A stretch of DNA of 38,486 nucleotides. It comes from Epilithonimonas hominis. Its GTDB lineage: Bacteria; Bacteroidota; Bacteroidia; Flavobacteriales; Weeksellaceae. How positions within the stretch are numbered: position 1 is the stretch's first letter; every line of letters begins with the position of its first letter. The stretch is from NCBI RefSeq assembly GCF_003730015.1, contig NZ_RJTU01000076.1, positions 1 through 38,486 on the forward strand, read 5' to 3'. Shown one piece after another: positions 8,181 through 15,950 of the stretch. A model generated the notes under the pieces. The model made no database searches. It had not been told where the DNA came from and saw nothing but the letters and a program-made list of their open reading frames with translations. Position numbers and translations under genes: made by a program.

Positions 8181-9386
8181 TTAAACTTTCTCAATAATCA
8201 CTGCAAAACCTTGCCCCAAACCTACACACATTGTTGCCAGAGCATATCTTTTATTCTGATTCTGCAATTCATACATCGCAGAATTCAGGATTCTCGCACC
8301 ACTCATTCCAAGCGGATGTCCAAGTGCAATGGCGCCACCGTTTGGATTGATTCTGGAATCGTTGTCATCCAATCCCCAAGCTCTGATGCAAGCCAAACTT
8401 TGTGCAGCGAAAGCTTCATTTAATTCAATAATATCAATATCATTAAATGTCAATCCTGCTTTTTGTAATGCTAATTCAGCTGCTTTCACAGGACCAATTC
8501 CCATAAACTTTGGTTCAACACCAACAACAGCACTCGAAACAATTCTAGCTTTCGGCGTTAATCCAAATTCTTTTATCGCATTTTCTGAAGCTAATAAATT
8601 AACCGCTGCGCCGTCATTCAGTCCCGAAGCATTTCCTGCAGTAACGGTTCCATCTTTTTTGAAAGCAGTTCTTAATTTTGATAAACCTTCTAAAGTTGTA
8701 TCGTTTTTTGGAAACTCATCTTTATCAAAAATCAAATCTTCTCCTTTTCTCTGAGGAATATTAACGCCGACAATTTCTTGAGACAATCTTCCGTTTTCCT
8801 GTGCAACTTTAGCTTTCTGTTGAGAATTAAAAGCAAACAAATCTTGGTCTTCTCTGGAAATATTATCTCGTTCAGCCAAGTTTTCTGCTGTTTCACCCAT
8901 TGCATCTACACCGTACATTTCCTTAATTTTTGGATTAATGAATCTCCAGCCGAAAGTTGTATCATAGATTTTTGCGTCGCCACCAAAAGGATTTTCGGAT
9001 TTTGAAATTACCAAAGGTCCACGTGTCATATTTTCAACACCACCGGAAATCATCAAATCGGCGTCGCCAACTTGAATTGCTCTTGCAGCATTAATCGCAG
9101 CTGACAATCCTGAAGCGCAAAGTCTATTGACTGTTTCGCCGGGAACGTGATAATCCAAACCAGACAACAAAGCCGACATTCTTGCAATGTTTCGGTTGTC
9201 TTCGCCAGCTTGATTAGCACAACCTAAAACAACATCGGAGATTCTGCTTTGGTCGATGGTCGGGTTTCTTTCCAATAGTTTTTTGATGACAAAAGCCGCC
9301 ATATCATCGGGACGAACCGAAGATAAACTTCCTTTAAGTTTTCCGATTGGCGTTCGGATGCCATCTATTATATATACGTTCTTCAT
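8181..9386 (-). CDS. paaJ: 3-oxoadipyl-CoA thiolase
   Basis: 401 residues, full length for a degradative thiolase. Cys90 in NRLCASGLSA is the acyl-carrying nucleophile; His357 in GGAIALGHPLGMSGAR and Cys387 in TMCVGLGQG complete the active site. In this cluster it cleaves 3-oxoadipyl-CoA to succinyl-CoA and acetyl-CoA, and in the E. coli pathway it also cleaves 3-oxo-5,6-dehydrosuberyl-CoA. The name pcaF is used for the same activity in the beta-ketoadipate pathway; the paa context favours paaJ. Confidence 0.93.
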   Translation of the reverse strand: MKNVYIIDGIRTPIGKLKGSLSSVRPDDMAAFVIKKLLERNPTIDQSRISDVVLGCANQAGEDNRNIARMSALLSGLDYHVPGETVNRLCASGLSAAINAARAIQVGDADLMISGGVENMTRGPLVISKSENPFGGDAKIYDTTFGWRFINPKIKEMYGVDAMGETAENLAERDNISREDQDLFAFNSQQKAKVAQENGRLSQEIVGVNIPQRKGEDLIFDKDEFPKNDTTLEGLSKLRTAFKKDGTVTAGNASGLNDGAAVNLLASENAIKEFGLTPKARIVSSAVVGVEPKFMGIGPVKAAELALQKAGLTFNDIDIIELNEAFAAQSLACIRAWGLDDNDSRINPNGGAIALGHPLGMSGARILNSAMYELQNQNKRYALATMCVGLGQGFAVIIEKV

Positions 9387-9445
9387 TTTTTTATAAATGA
9401 TTAATGATAATCGATAAATGATTTAGTTACTGTAACTTTTTAATC

Positions 9446-9549
9446 AACCACATAGCCACATAGAATTAAGAATAAAATTTTAAACGTTAAAAAAGAAATA
9501 GTATGCGTGAACTATTTAAACTTTATGAAAACTATGTGTGTATGTGGTT
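9446..9549. repeat. Inverted-repeat element with CACATAG arms overlapping the paaH stop
   Basis: A 104-bp element with 18-bp terminal arms at 9446-9463 (AACCACATAGCCACATAG) and 9532-9549, complementary except at two positions, around an AT-rich centre. The right arm lies inside paaH and supplies its last residues and TAG stop (9534-9532). It resembles a short non-autonomous palindromic element. Confidence 0.8.
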
Positions 9550-10698
9550 CAAAGTTTTATTCTGTTTTACTAAGTTTCTAATGATTGGACTGCATCTGTA
9601 ACGGTCTTCGTGGTAATAATCATAAAGGCGATCCAATTCTTTTTCAAGATTATCCAAACCAAATTCATCTGCCCATTGTAATAATCCTTTTGGATAATTG
9701 ACACCCTTTGTCATTGCCAAATCGATGTCTTCTGCGGAAGCAATATTTAAGAAATAAGCATCTGCAGCTTCATTCATCAACATTACCAGGATTCTTTTGA
9801 ATATTGATTCTAATAATTCCAGATTTTCATTCGGTTTTGGTTGTTCAGCATTTGGAGAATAATCATAAAATCCTCTTCCCGATTTCTTTCCGAAAAATCC
9901 TGCTTCGAATAATCTTTTTTGCGTGAATGATGGTTTGAATTTCGGGTCGTAGAAGAACTCTTTAAAAACACTTTCAGTAACTCGATAATTGACATCGTGA
10001 CCAATGAAATCCATCAATTGAAACGGTCCCATTTTGAAACCACCTAAACTCGTCATTGCAAAATCAATAGTTGCACAGTCCGCAATTCCTTCTTCCAAAA
10101 TCCGGATCGCTTCTCCGTAAAATGGTCTTGCGACACGGTTCACAATAAATCCAGGCGTATCTTTTGCAATTACAGGAAGTTTCTTCCAGCTTTCTACTAA
10201 ATTTTTCGTTTTTGAAACCAAATCTTTATCCGTCTGAACAGCAGGAATAATCTCAACCAAAGACATCAAAGGCGCCGGATTGAAAAAATGAATCCCAATC
10301 ACTCGTTCTGGTTTCTGGCAAGCTGATGCAATGGACGCAACTGATAAAGATGACGTATTGGTTGTCAAAATACAATTTTCGGAAACCAAATTTTCCAGCT
10401 TTTGAAACAACTCTTTTTTGATTTCCAAATCTTCGATAATCGCTTCGATAATTAATTCTGAATCTTTTAATTCTGATAATTGATCGCTCAATCGGATATT
10501 ATCGAAATAAGTTTCCGCTTCTTCATAAATCAGCTTTCCTTTTTCGGCTAATTTTTGGAACTGCGCTTCGAGATTTTGCCCTGCTTTTTCTACGGCAATC
10601 GGATTGCTGTCATACAACAAAACCTGATTTCCGGCTGTCGCCAAAACCTGCGCAATGCCGCTTCCCATTGCTCCGCTACCGACTATTCCTATTTTCAT
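9532..10698 (-). CDS. paaH: 3-hydroxyadipyl-CoA dehydrogenase (3-hydroxyacyl-CoA dehydrogenase family)
   Basis: 388 residues. The Rossmann motif GSGAMGSGIAQ is at residues 7-17. The catalytic His region GIHFFNPAPLMSLVEIIPA follows, then KDTPGFIVNRVARPFYGEA and two C-terminal helical domains. It oxidises 3-hydroxyadipyl-CoA with NAD to 3-oxoadipyl-CoA, the substrate of the thiolase encoded next. The last residues (NHIHT) and the stop codon come from the arm of a dispersed inverted repeat, so the extreme C-terminus is probably not ancestral. A CGCAAAG repeat begins about 13 bp before its start codon. Confidence 0.92.
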   Translation of the reverse strand: MKIGIVGSGAMGSGIAQVLATAGNQVLLYDSNPIAVEKAGQNLEAQFQKLAEKGKLIYEEAETYFDNIRLSDQLSELKDSELIIEAIIEDLEIKKELFQKLENLVSENCILTTNTSSLSVASIASACQKPERVIGIHFFNPAPLMSLVEIIPAVQTDKDLVSKTKNLVESWKKLPVIAKDTPGFIVNRVARPFYGEAIRILEEGIADCATIDFAMTSLGGFKMGPFQLMDFIGHDVNYRVTESVFKEFFYDPKFKPSFTQKRLFEAGFFGKKSGRGFYDYSPNAEQPKPNENLELLESIFKRILVMLMNEAADAYFLNIASAEDIDLAMTKGVNYPKGLLQWADEFGLDNLEKELDRLYDYYHEDRYRCSPIIRNLVKQNKTLNHIHT

Positions 10699-10710
10699 TT
10701 TCTAATATTT

Positions 10711-10790
10711 TAACGCAAAGAGCGCAAAGATTTTTTTACGACAAACTGTTTTTAAGTTCGCAAAGGCGTTAGCACTCAGCGAAGAAATAT
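10711..10790. repeat. CGCAAAG dispersed repeat, copy 1 (before paaH)
   Basis: Shared skeleton in plus-strand reading: AACGCAAAG, GCGCAAAGA, a T run, an AT-rich middle with TTTTTAAGTTCGCAAAGGCG, then CTCAGC and AAGA. It lies between paaD and paaH, starting just upstream of the paaH ATG. Related copies lie before paaA, paaE and tetR in the same orientation. Confidence 0.8.
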
Positions 10791-10843
10791 CTATTTGTTT
10801 TAGTCTAAATCAAACGACTGTCAACTAATAACCATCAACCAAA

Positions 10844-11329
10844 TTAATGACATTTAAAATAGTCAAAAGGTTCTCTGCAATCATCGCACTGATACAATGC
10901 TTTGCAGGCTGTGGAGCCGAACTGACTAACCAAATGTGTATATCTTGAACCGCAAAGCGGACATTCGACCTCATCTGTTTTTGAGAATAATTCATCATTA
11001 TTTTTTGAGTAGACAGGGGGTGCTATGCCGTAAGCTTTTAGTTTTTGTTTTCCTTCTTCCGTCATCCAATCGGTGGTCCAAGCCGGACTTAATCGATTGG
11101 TTAATTTAATATTATTGAAACCTTTTTCAATCAGCTTCATTTTAATCGCCATATTAATCATCGATGTTGCAGGACAACCGGAATAAGTTGGCGTTACCAC
11201 AATTTCGATTTCGTCTTCATTGAGAATCACATCACGGATTATTCCCAAATCCAAAAGATTGAGAACAGGAACTTCCGGATCAGGAATTTCTTCTAAGATT
11301 TGCCAGATATACTCTTCTGTAACTACCAT
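10844..11329 (-). CDS. paaD: Phenylacetyl-CoA epoxidase accessory protein PaaD
   Basis: 161 residues. The N-terminal DUF59/MIP18-type domain (about 1-95) includes the conserved DPEVPVLNLLDLGI and the TYSGCPA motif (Cys52). The C-terminal zinc-ribbon-like part has Cys123 and Cys126 (CPLCGS), Cys148 and Cys151 (CDDC), and a final Cys160-His161. PaaD is required for the epoxidase in vivo, probably in iron-sulfur or diiron centre assembly. It overlaps the end of paaC by 7 bp, indicating translational coupling. Confidence 0.95.
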   Translation of the reverse strand: MVVTEEYIWQILEEIPDPEVPVLNLLDLGIIRDVILNEDEIEIVVTPTYSGCPATSMINMAIKMKLIEKGFNNIKLTNRLSPAWTTDWMTEEGKQKLKAYGIAPPVYSKNNDELFSKTDEVECPLCGSRYTHLVSQFGSTACKALYQCDDCREPFDYFKCH

Positions 11330-12078
11330 TCCAAATTAGGATAAGTGCGTTGCATTATTTGCATCTCTGCTAAGATGTAACCCATTTTTTCCGTATGTTT
11401 TCCGTCTTTTCCGCCGGTTAATTGTCTCGCTTTTGAGAAATCAACAGATAAAGTTGCTTCATTCAGGATTTCCAAAACTTTGGTTTCCCATTTGGTTCGG
11501 AAAGTTCTGATGTCGGGAATTATGTTTTGTTTAATTAATTCTAATTCCCAGTTGGTTGGAATGAACATTTCGTCCGTGAAGTCCACCAAATCATTGACTG
11601 ATTTTTGGATTCTGTTATGACTTTCTTCCGTGCCGTCGCCCAATCGAATCATCCATTCACTACTCCATTTTAAATGATAAGTCACCTCTTTCAAAGATTT
11701 TTCGGCAATGGAAGACAATTTCAAATCAGAATGATTTTTCAGTTCAGTTAATAACAAATGATGATAGGCATCAAAGAAAAATTGCCTTGCAATAGTATCT
11801 CCGAAATGCCCGTTTTCTCTTTCAACTAAAAGCAGGTTCTTGAATTCTCGTTCGTTTCTAAGGAAAGCCAAATCGTCTTCTGTTGTTCCGTTATTAAGCA
11901 TTTCTGCCGAATATTGATAATAATTGGAAGATTCACCCAACAAATCCAAAGCAATATTGGACAAAGCAATATCCTGCTCCAAGACTGGACCTTTCCCGCA
12001 CCATTCGCAGAGGCGTTGTCCGAGAATCAGGCTTGTATCTGCGAGATGTAATATATAACTGAGATAATTATTGTTCAT
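11323..12078 (-). CDS. paaC: Phenylacetyl-CoA epoxidase structural subunit PaaC
   Basis: 251 residues, ferritin-like fold, the non-catalytic partner of PaaA. Recognisable family features are LADTSLILGQRLCEWCGKGPVLEQDIALSNIALDLLG near the start and YHLKWSSEWMIRLGDGTEESHNR in the middle. It forms the structural scaffold of the PaaA-PaaC heterodimer. Placed between paaB and paaD in the standard A-B-C-D order. Confidence 0.95.
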   Translation of the reverse strand: MNNNYLSYILHLADTSLILGQRLCEWCGKGPVLEQDIALSNIALDLLGESSNYYQYSAEMLNNGTTEDDLAFLRNEREFKNLLLVERENGHFGDTIARQFFFDAYHHLLLTELKNHSDLKLSSIAEKSLKEVTYHLKWSSEWMIRLGDGTEESHNRIQKSVNDLVDFTDEMFIPTNWELELIKQNIIPDIRTFRTKWETKVLEILNEATLSVDFSKARQLTGGKDGKHTEKMGYILAEMQIMQRTYPNLEW

Positions 12079-12108
12079 TGGTTTCTATTTAATTGGCATT
12101 ATAAACCA

Positions 12109-12149
12109 CCCCTAATTTCAAATATTTTGAAATTCTGCCACTCTAGGGG
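12109..12149. repeat. Hairpin in the paaC-paaB gap
   Basis: Nested complementary words: outer CCCCTA/TAGGGG (12109-12114 and 12144-12149) and an inner perfect 9-bp arm AATTTCAAA/TTTGAAATT (12114-12122 and 12126-12134) with a 3-base loop. It lies between two genes expected to be cotranscribed, so it may form in the mRNA. On the minus strand it is not followed by a T run, so it is not an ordinary terminator. Confidence 0.65.
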
Positions 12150-12163
12150 ATGGAAGTTTTTTT

Positions 12164-12451
12164 TTACATATTCTTTACCTCTTCCGGAACGTGGTAAAAC
12201 GTTGGATGACGGTAAACTTTATCCTCCGAAGGTTCATAAAACGCCTCGGAATCATCGGGATTGGTGGCGTGGATATGCTTGGATTCTACCACCCAAATGC
12301 TGACACCTTCCATCCTTCTCGTGTAAACATCACGTGCGTTTTGGATTGCCATTTCCGCATCAGCAGCGTGAAGACTGCCCACGTGCTTGTGATCCAGACC
12401 CTGTCTGCTCCTAATAAAAACCTCCCAAAGCGGCCATTCTGTATTTTGCAT
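12164..12451 (-). CDS. paaB: Phenylacetyl-CoA epoxidase subunit PaaB
   Basis: 95 residues. Family signature PLWEVFIRSRQGLDHKHVGSLHAADAEMA near the start, then RDVYTRRMEGVSIWVV. PaaB is a small alpha/beta subunit that bridges PaaAC dimers and may mediate contact with the reductase PaaE. Standard position downstream of paaA, but separated from it by a 155-bp gap containing nested palindromes. Confidence 0.96.
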   Translation of the reverse strand: MQNTEWPLWEVFIRSRQGLDHKHVGSLHAADAEMAIQNARDVYTRRMEGVSIWVVESKHIHATNPDDSEAFYEPSEDKVYRHPTFYHVPEEVKNM

Positions 12452-12478
12452 AATATTAATTATTGAGCTTTAATTTTT

Positions 12479-12599
12479 ATCGCAAAGGCGCAAGATTTTT
12501 GTTTTTTTCATTCTGTTTTAAGTCGCAAAGAATGAAATTTCGAATTAAGTTTTGCGACTTAAAACATAGATTTGTCAAATTAATTACGCCTTTGCGTTA
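12479..12599. repeat. Nested palindromes related to the CGCAAAG repeat (paaB-paaA gap)
   Basis: Outer arms CGCAAAGGCG (12481-12490) and CGCCTTTGCG (12587-12596) are perfectly complementary. Inside them, a perfect 14-bp pair (12516-12529 and 12551-12564, TTTTAAGTCGCAAA and its complement) is separated by 21 bp. The gap could fold into a long cruciform or an mRNA hairpin. The words match the CGCAAAG family, but the arrangement is head-to-head. Confidence 0.8.
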
Positions 12600-12606
12600 C
12601 AAAAGA

Positions 12607-13566
12607 TTAGACTGTTTTTCTATTTTGTTCTTCTCTTAATTTTCTTTTCTCGTGATAAGCTGTTGCTGCTTCTCTTACCCAAGCGCCGTCATCGAAGGCT
12701 TTTTTGCGGGTTTCGATTCTTTCTTTGTTACAAAGTCCGTTACCTTTAACCACTTTCCAAAACTCGTCCCAATCGATTTCTCCGAATTCGTAATGTCCGG
12801 TTTCTTTATTGAATTTCAAATCAGGGTCTGGAATGGTCAAGCCCAAATATTCTGCCTGAGGAATGGAAACATCTACAAAACGCTGTCTCAACTCGTCATT
12901 GGTAAAACGTTTGATGCGCCATTTCATTGATAATTCTGTATTTCCAGAATCGGCATCTTTTGGTCCGAACATCATTAAAGTCGGCCACCACCAACGGTTG
13001 AATGCATCCTGAGCCATTTCTTTTTGCTCAGGCGAACCTTGAGCCAATTTCATCATCAGCTCGTAACCTTGTCTTTGGTGGAAACTTTCTTCTTTACAAA
13101 TCCTAACCATTGCTCTGGCATAAGGTCCGTACGAAGCGCGACAAAGTGGCACTTGATTCAAAATTGCTGCGCCATCTACCAGCCAACCGATTGCGCCCAT
13201 ATCTGCCCAAGTCAAAGTTGGATAATTGAAAATGCTGGAATATTTGGCTTTTCCAGAATGTAAATCGTTAATCGTCTCGTCTCTTGTGACGCCCAAAGTT
13301 TCGGCAGCACAATAGAGATAAAGTCCGTGTCCGGCTTCGTCCTGAACTTTTGCCAAGAGGATTTTCTTTCGATTCAAAGTTGGTGCGCGTGTAATCCAAT
13401 TGGCTTCCGGCAACATACCGACAATCTCGGAATGCGCGTGTTGAGAAATCTGACGAATCAAGGTTTTTCTGTATGCATCCGGCATCCAGTCTTTTGGTTC
13501 GATGCGGATTTCGCTGTCTATCTTATTCTGAAAATGTTCTTCTAAATTGATTTCTGTTGTTTCCAT
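12607..13566 (-). CDS. paaA: Phenylacetyl-CoA epoxidase catalytic subunit PaaA
   Basis: 319 residues from the ATG at 13566 ([12 protein letters not shown]). An in-frame TTG at 13599 is rejected because it lies inside the upstream repeat. The ferritin-like diiron subunit shows the ligand motifs [18 protein letters not shown] (an ExxH) and [11 protein letters not shown] (a second ExxH). It inserts one oxygen atom into phenylacetyl-CoA to give the 1,2-epoxide. First epoxidase subunit gene of the block; upstream lies a 371-bp gap full of repeats, then paaE. Confidence 0.97.
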   Translation of the reverse strand: METTEINLEEHFQNKIDSEIRIEPKDWMPDAYRKTLIRQISQHAHSEIVGMLPEANWITRAPTLNRKKILLAKVQDEAGHGLYLYCAAETLGVTRDETINDLHSGKAKYSSIFNYPTLTWADMGAIGWLVDGAAILNQVPLCRASYGPYARAMVRICKEESFHQRQGYELMMKLAQGSPEQKEMAQDAFNRWWWPTLMMFGPKDADSGNTELSMKWRIKRFTNDELRQRFVDVSIPQAEYLGLTIPDPDLKFNKETGHYEFGEIDWDEFWKVVKGNGLCNKERIETRKKAFDDGAWVREAATAYHEKRKLREEQNRKTV

Positions 13567-13582
13567 TTTCTTTATATTTTTT

Positions 13583-13707
13583 GAACGCAAAGCGCGCAAA
13601 GATTTTTTTTAACTACTAACTGTTTTTAAGTTCGCAAATCAAAGATTCATTGATTCCATTAAAATCAATAAAAACATTGAGATAAAGGCGTAAACTCAGC
13701 TAAGACT
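13583..13707. repeat. CGCAAAG dispersed repeat, copy 2 (before paaA), interrupted
   Basis: Starts GAACGCAAAGCGCGCAAAGA 17 bp before the paaA ATG. Unlike copies 1, 3 and 4, the word TTCGCAAAGGCG is split: TTCGCAAA at 13631-13638 is followed by about 47 extra bases before AAAGGCG, and then the usual CTCAGCTAAGA end follows. Confidence 0.75.
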
Positions 13708-13727
13708 AATTCTATCTAAATTATCTT

Positions 13728-13783
13728 TTTGTCATTCTGTAAGAATCTCTACAACTAATTTTAGATTCCTTCGGAATGACAAA
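13728..13783. repeat. GTCATTC inverted repeat
   Basis: Arms 13728-13748 and 13763-13783 are complementary at 18 of 21 positions around a 14-bp loop (TTTGTCATTC on the left, GGAATGACAAA on the right). A REP-like palindrome. Confidence 0.75.
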
Positions 13784-13814
13784 CTTCGTGGTTATAGCCT
13801 TACTTGTTTTACAC

Positions 13815-13925
13815 CGAATCTGCAGCCCGACTTGAGCGGAAATCCTTTTTTGCGTGGACTCAAGTTCTATTTAAACTGAAATCGTCTGCAAAAAAGATTG
13901 GGAGCGGAAGGCGGATTAAGCTGCC
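13815..13925. repeat. Structured dispersed repeat (GAGCGGA element), copy 2
   Basis: Same orientation as 5845-5985 and about 8 kb away. It reads CGAATCTGCAGCCCGACTTG, GAGCGGAAATCC, CTTTTTTGC, an AT-rich middle, GCAAAAAAG, then GGGAGCGGAAGGCGGATTA. CTTTTTTGC and GCAAAAAAG pair perfectly (9 bp), and the stem extends to 12 bp with one bulge. Confidence 0.85.
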
Positions 13926-13937
13926 ATAATTATTATC

Positions 13938-15020
13938 TTATTTAATATCAAAATTCACCACCACTTCTTCCGAACGTGGATGCGCCTGACAGGACAAAAT
14001 AAATCCTGCTGCAATCTCGTCTGGTTCGAGAGAATAATTGATGTCCATTTCTACTTCGCCTTTCTCTAATTTACATTTGCAAGTCGCACAAACACCACCT
14101 TTACAAGCATAAGGCAAGTCGGCTCCGTTTTGTAAAGCCGCGTCCAAAATCGTTGGTCCGTGGTAAGCTAAGTCTAGATTTAACGCTGTTGCATCTAATT
14201 TTACAGTGACTTTGCTAAAATCATCATCAGACTTATTAATTGCAGATTCGTGTTCTTTTTTCTTTTCCGCAGAAGCCGCACTGAAGAATAATTCGAAATG
14301 AATTTTCTTAGCTTCAACACCTGATTGGATTAAAGTATCTCTCACACTTAGAATCATTTCTTCCGGTCCGCAAATGAAAACCTCATCGATTTTTTCTGCC
14401 GGAATGATGTTCTTGATAAAAGATTCTGCTTTTTCGGAATTGATTCTTCCACTTAGCAAATCTGCATCGGCAACTTCGCGACTGAGAATGTGATAAATGC
14501 TCAATCGTTCCATAAAGCGGTCTTTCAAAGCTTCGATTTCTTCTTTGAAAATGATTGTTCCTTTATTTTTGTTTCCGTAAATCAAAATAAAGTGACTTTG
14601 CGGTTCATTTTTCAAAACAGATTTGATGATGGAAATAATCGGTGTGATTCCGCTTCCTGCCGCAAAAGCAACATACGTTTTTTTGTTCTCGGGATTAAGT
14701 TCTGTGTAGAATTTTCCCATCGGCGGCATTACTTCCAAAACGTCGCCTTCTTTCAGGTTTTCGTTCATAAAAGAAGAGAATAGACCTTCAGGAACTTTTT
14801 TCACAGCTACTTTCAATTCGCCTTCGCACGGACTTGCACAAATCGAATAAGAACGACGCAATTCCTGCACGCCATTCATTTGTCGGAATGTCAAATATTG
14901 TCCTTGCGTGAATTTGAATTGTTCCATTAATTCTGCCGGAACATCAAAACTCACGGAAACACAATCTTGAGTTTCTTTCTTGACTTTTTTTACGGTTAAT
15001 GGGTAAAAAATTACTGACAT
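13938..15020 (-). CDS. paaE: Phenylacetyl-CoA epoxidase reductase PaaE
   Basis: 360 residues. The N-terminal FAD-binding domain contains RRSYSICASP; the NAD-binding domain contains AAGSGITPIISI and VFICGPEEMI. The C-terminal plant-type 2Fe-2S domain has Cys306, Cys311, Cys314 and Cys344 (C-x4-C-x2-C-x29-C). It passes electrons from NAD(P)H to the PaaA diiron centre. Here it precedes paaA, whereas in E. coli the order is A-B-C-D-E. Confidence 0.96.
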   Translation of the reverse strand: MSVIFYPLTVKKVKKETQDCVSVSFDVPAELMEQFKFTQGQYLTFRQMNGVQELRRSYSICASPCEGELKVAVKKVPEGLFSSFMNENLKEGDVLEVMPPMGKFYTELNPENKKTYVAFAAGSGITPIISIIKSVLKNEPQSHFILIYGNKNKGTIIFKEEIEALKDRFMERLSIYHILSREVADADLLSGRINSEKAESFIKNIIPAEKIDEVFICGPEEMILSVRDTLIQSGVEAKKIHFELFFSAASAEKKKEHESAINKSDDDFSKVTVKLDATALNLDLAYHGPTILDAALQNGADLPYACKGGVCATCKCKLEKGEVEMDINYSLEPDEIAAGFILSCQAHPRSEEVVVNFDIK

Positions 15021-15028
15021 TTTATTTT

Positions 15029-15108
15029 AAACGCAAAGTGCGCTAAGTTTTTTTTGATTTACTTTATGTTTTTATGTTCGCAAAGCCGCTTACGCTTAGC
15101 TAAGATTT
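15029..15108. repeat. CGCAAAG dispersed repeat, copy 3 (before paaE)
   Basis: Fills nearly the whole paaE-tetR gap: AACGCAAAGTGCGCTAAG, a T run, TTTTTATGTTCGCAAAGCCG, CTTACGCTTAGCTAAGA. It starts about 9 bp before the paaE ATG. Confidence 0.85.
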
Positions 15109-15112
15109 GAAT

Positions 15113-15712
15113 TTAATTATTCAAACCATTCATTAATAATGTTTTCAAGTCATCTTCCAGTTCTTGTGGTGTGATTTCTCGGCTTGGTTTGTACCATAAT
15201 TCTATCCACCTTAAAGAAGATAACATTGTAAAAAGCGCCACAGAAACATTCATTGTTTTGAATTCGCCATTTTCTATTCCTTGTTCTATGATGTTTGCAA
15301 AGCTTTTTTCGTAGGATTTTCTGATTTGCTTGTATTGATTTTTCTTTTCTTCGGAAAGATATTTCCAATCGTTATTCGCTACAGAAACTGAGGCTGCATC
15401 TTCAATAATCAACTGAACGTGAAGACCGATAATGGCTCTCAGTTTATCCTGAAAACTTTGATTCGTATTTTCGATTTCCTGCAACTGGGAAATATATTGA
15501 TTGGCTATTTTGAAACATATCAATTCCAAAATTTCGTCTTTGGATTTGATATGATTGTACATACTTGCCGCTTCCATTCCAACTTTTTCAGCGAGGTCGC
15601 GCATACTGGTTCCGCCAAATCCTTTCTCTTTGAAAAGTTTTGCGGCTTCTTCTAAAATCAATTCTTTTTTATTGATTTTGATTTTTTTCTCTGTGGATAA
15701 ATCTAATTCCAT
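15113..15712 (-). CDS. TetR-family regulator, probable PaaR-type repressor
   Basis: 199 residues. The helix-turn-helix occupies about residues 17-62 (ILEEAAKLFKEKGFGGTSM then DLAEKVGMEAASMYNHIKSKDEIL), followed by an all-helical ligand domain. Embedded between E1 and paaE on the same strand, so it most likely controls this block. The palindrome on the -33 box of the E1 promoter (18114-18131) is a natural target: it resembles the CNAACGNNCGTTNG site known for Thermus PaaR, whose inducer is phenylacetyl-CoA. The ligand here is inferred, not shown. No own -7 box is visible. Confidence 0.88.
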   Translation of the reverse strand: MELDLSTEKKIKINKKELILEEAAKLFKEKGFGGTSMRDLAEKVGMEAASMYNHIKSKDEILELICFKIANQYISQLQEIENTNQSFQDKLRAIIGLHVQLIIEDAASVSVANNDWKYLSEEKKNQYKQIRKSYEKSFANIIEQGIENGEFKTMNVSVALFTMLSSLRWIELWYKPSREITPQELEDDLKTLLMNGLNN

Positions 15713-15732
15713 TTTAAATAATCATATTTTTT

Positions 15733-15818
15733 GAACGCAAAGTCCGCAAAGATTTTTTATTCATTATTGAAAATATTTTTAAGGTTCGCAAAGGCGCTTA
15801 CGCTCAGCTAAGATTTTT
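15733..15818. repeat. CGCAAAG dispersed repeat, copy 4 (before tetR)
   Basis: GAACGCAAAGTCCGCAAAGA, T run, TTTTTAAGGTTCGCAAAGGCG, CTTACGCTCAGCTAAGA. It starts about 20 bp before the tetR ATG and directly abuts the next repeat. Confidence 0.85.
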
Positions 15819-15819
15819 T

Positions 15820-15948
15820 AAAACCACAAGCTATATTTATTTTTTAAGTCTTTTGAAAGTCCAAAAAAGAGAAAATGGCTTAAAAGTTATCTTTTTTGAT
15901 CTTTTGCATCCTTGATTTCTACGCCTCCTTTTGTGACTTTTGTGGTTT
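15820..15948. repeat. AAACCACAA-armed element (tetR-E1 gap)
   Basis: About 129 bp with short terminal inverted arms AAAACCACAAG (15820-15830) and CTTTTGTGGTTT (15937-15948). It ends two bases before the E1 stop codon. With copy 4 of the CGCAAAG repeat it makes up almost the entire 238-bp gap. Confidence 0.7.
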
Positions 15949-15950
15949 AA

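Larger units (their letters stand above)
13567..13937. other. Gene-free paaA-paaE gap made of three repeats
   Basis: The 371-bp gap contains, in order, a CGCAAAG repeat (13583-13707), a GTCATTC inverted pair (13728-13783) and a GAGCGGA element (13815-13925). No TAnnTTTG box is seen on the minus strand and there is no open frame of interest. Confidence 0.8.

Noticed and set aside
9425-9437. Palindrome AGTTACTGTAACT upstream of paaJ as a second operator
   Set aside because: It does not match the CTAACA-TGTTAG operator, no promoter box is near, and a 13-bp palindrome in this AT-rich repeat-filled gap may be chance.
13567-13599. Longer PaaA N-terminus beginning with TTG at 13599
   Set aside because: The extension is encoded by a dispersed repeat; ATG at 13566 gives the standard PaaA start.
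10711-15818. CRISPR array
   Set aside because: The copies are kilobases apart, lie in separate gene gaps and have no regular unique spacers.
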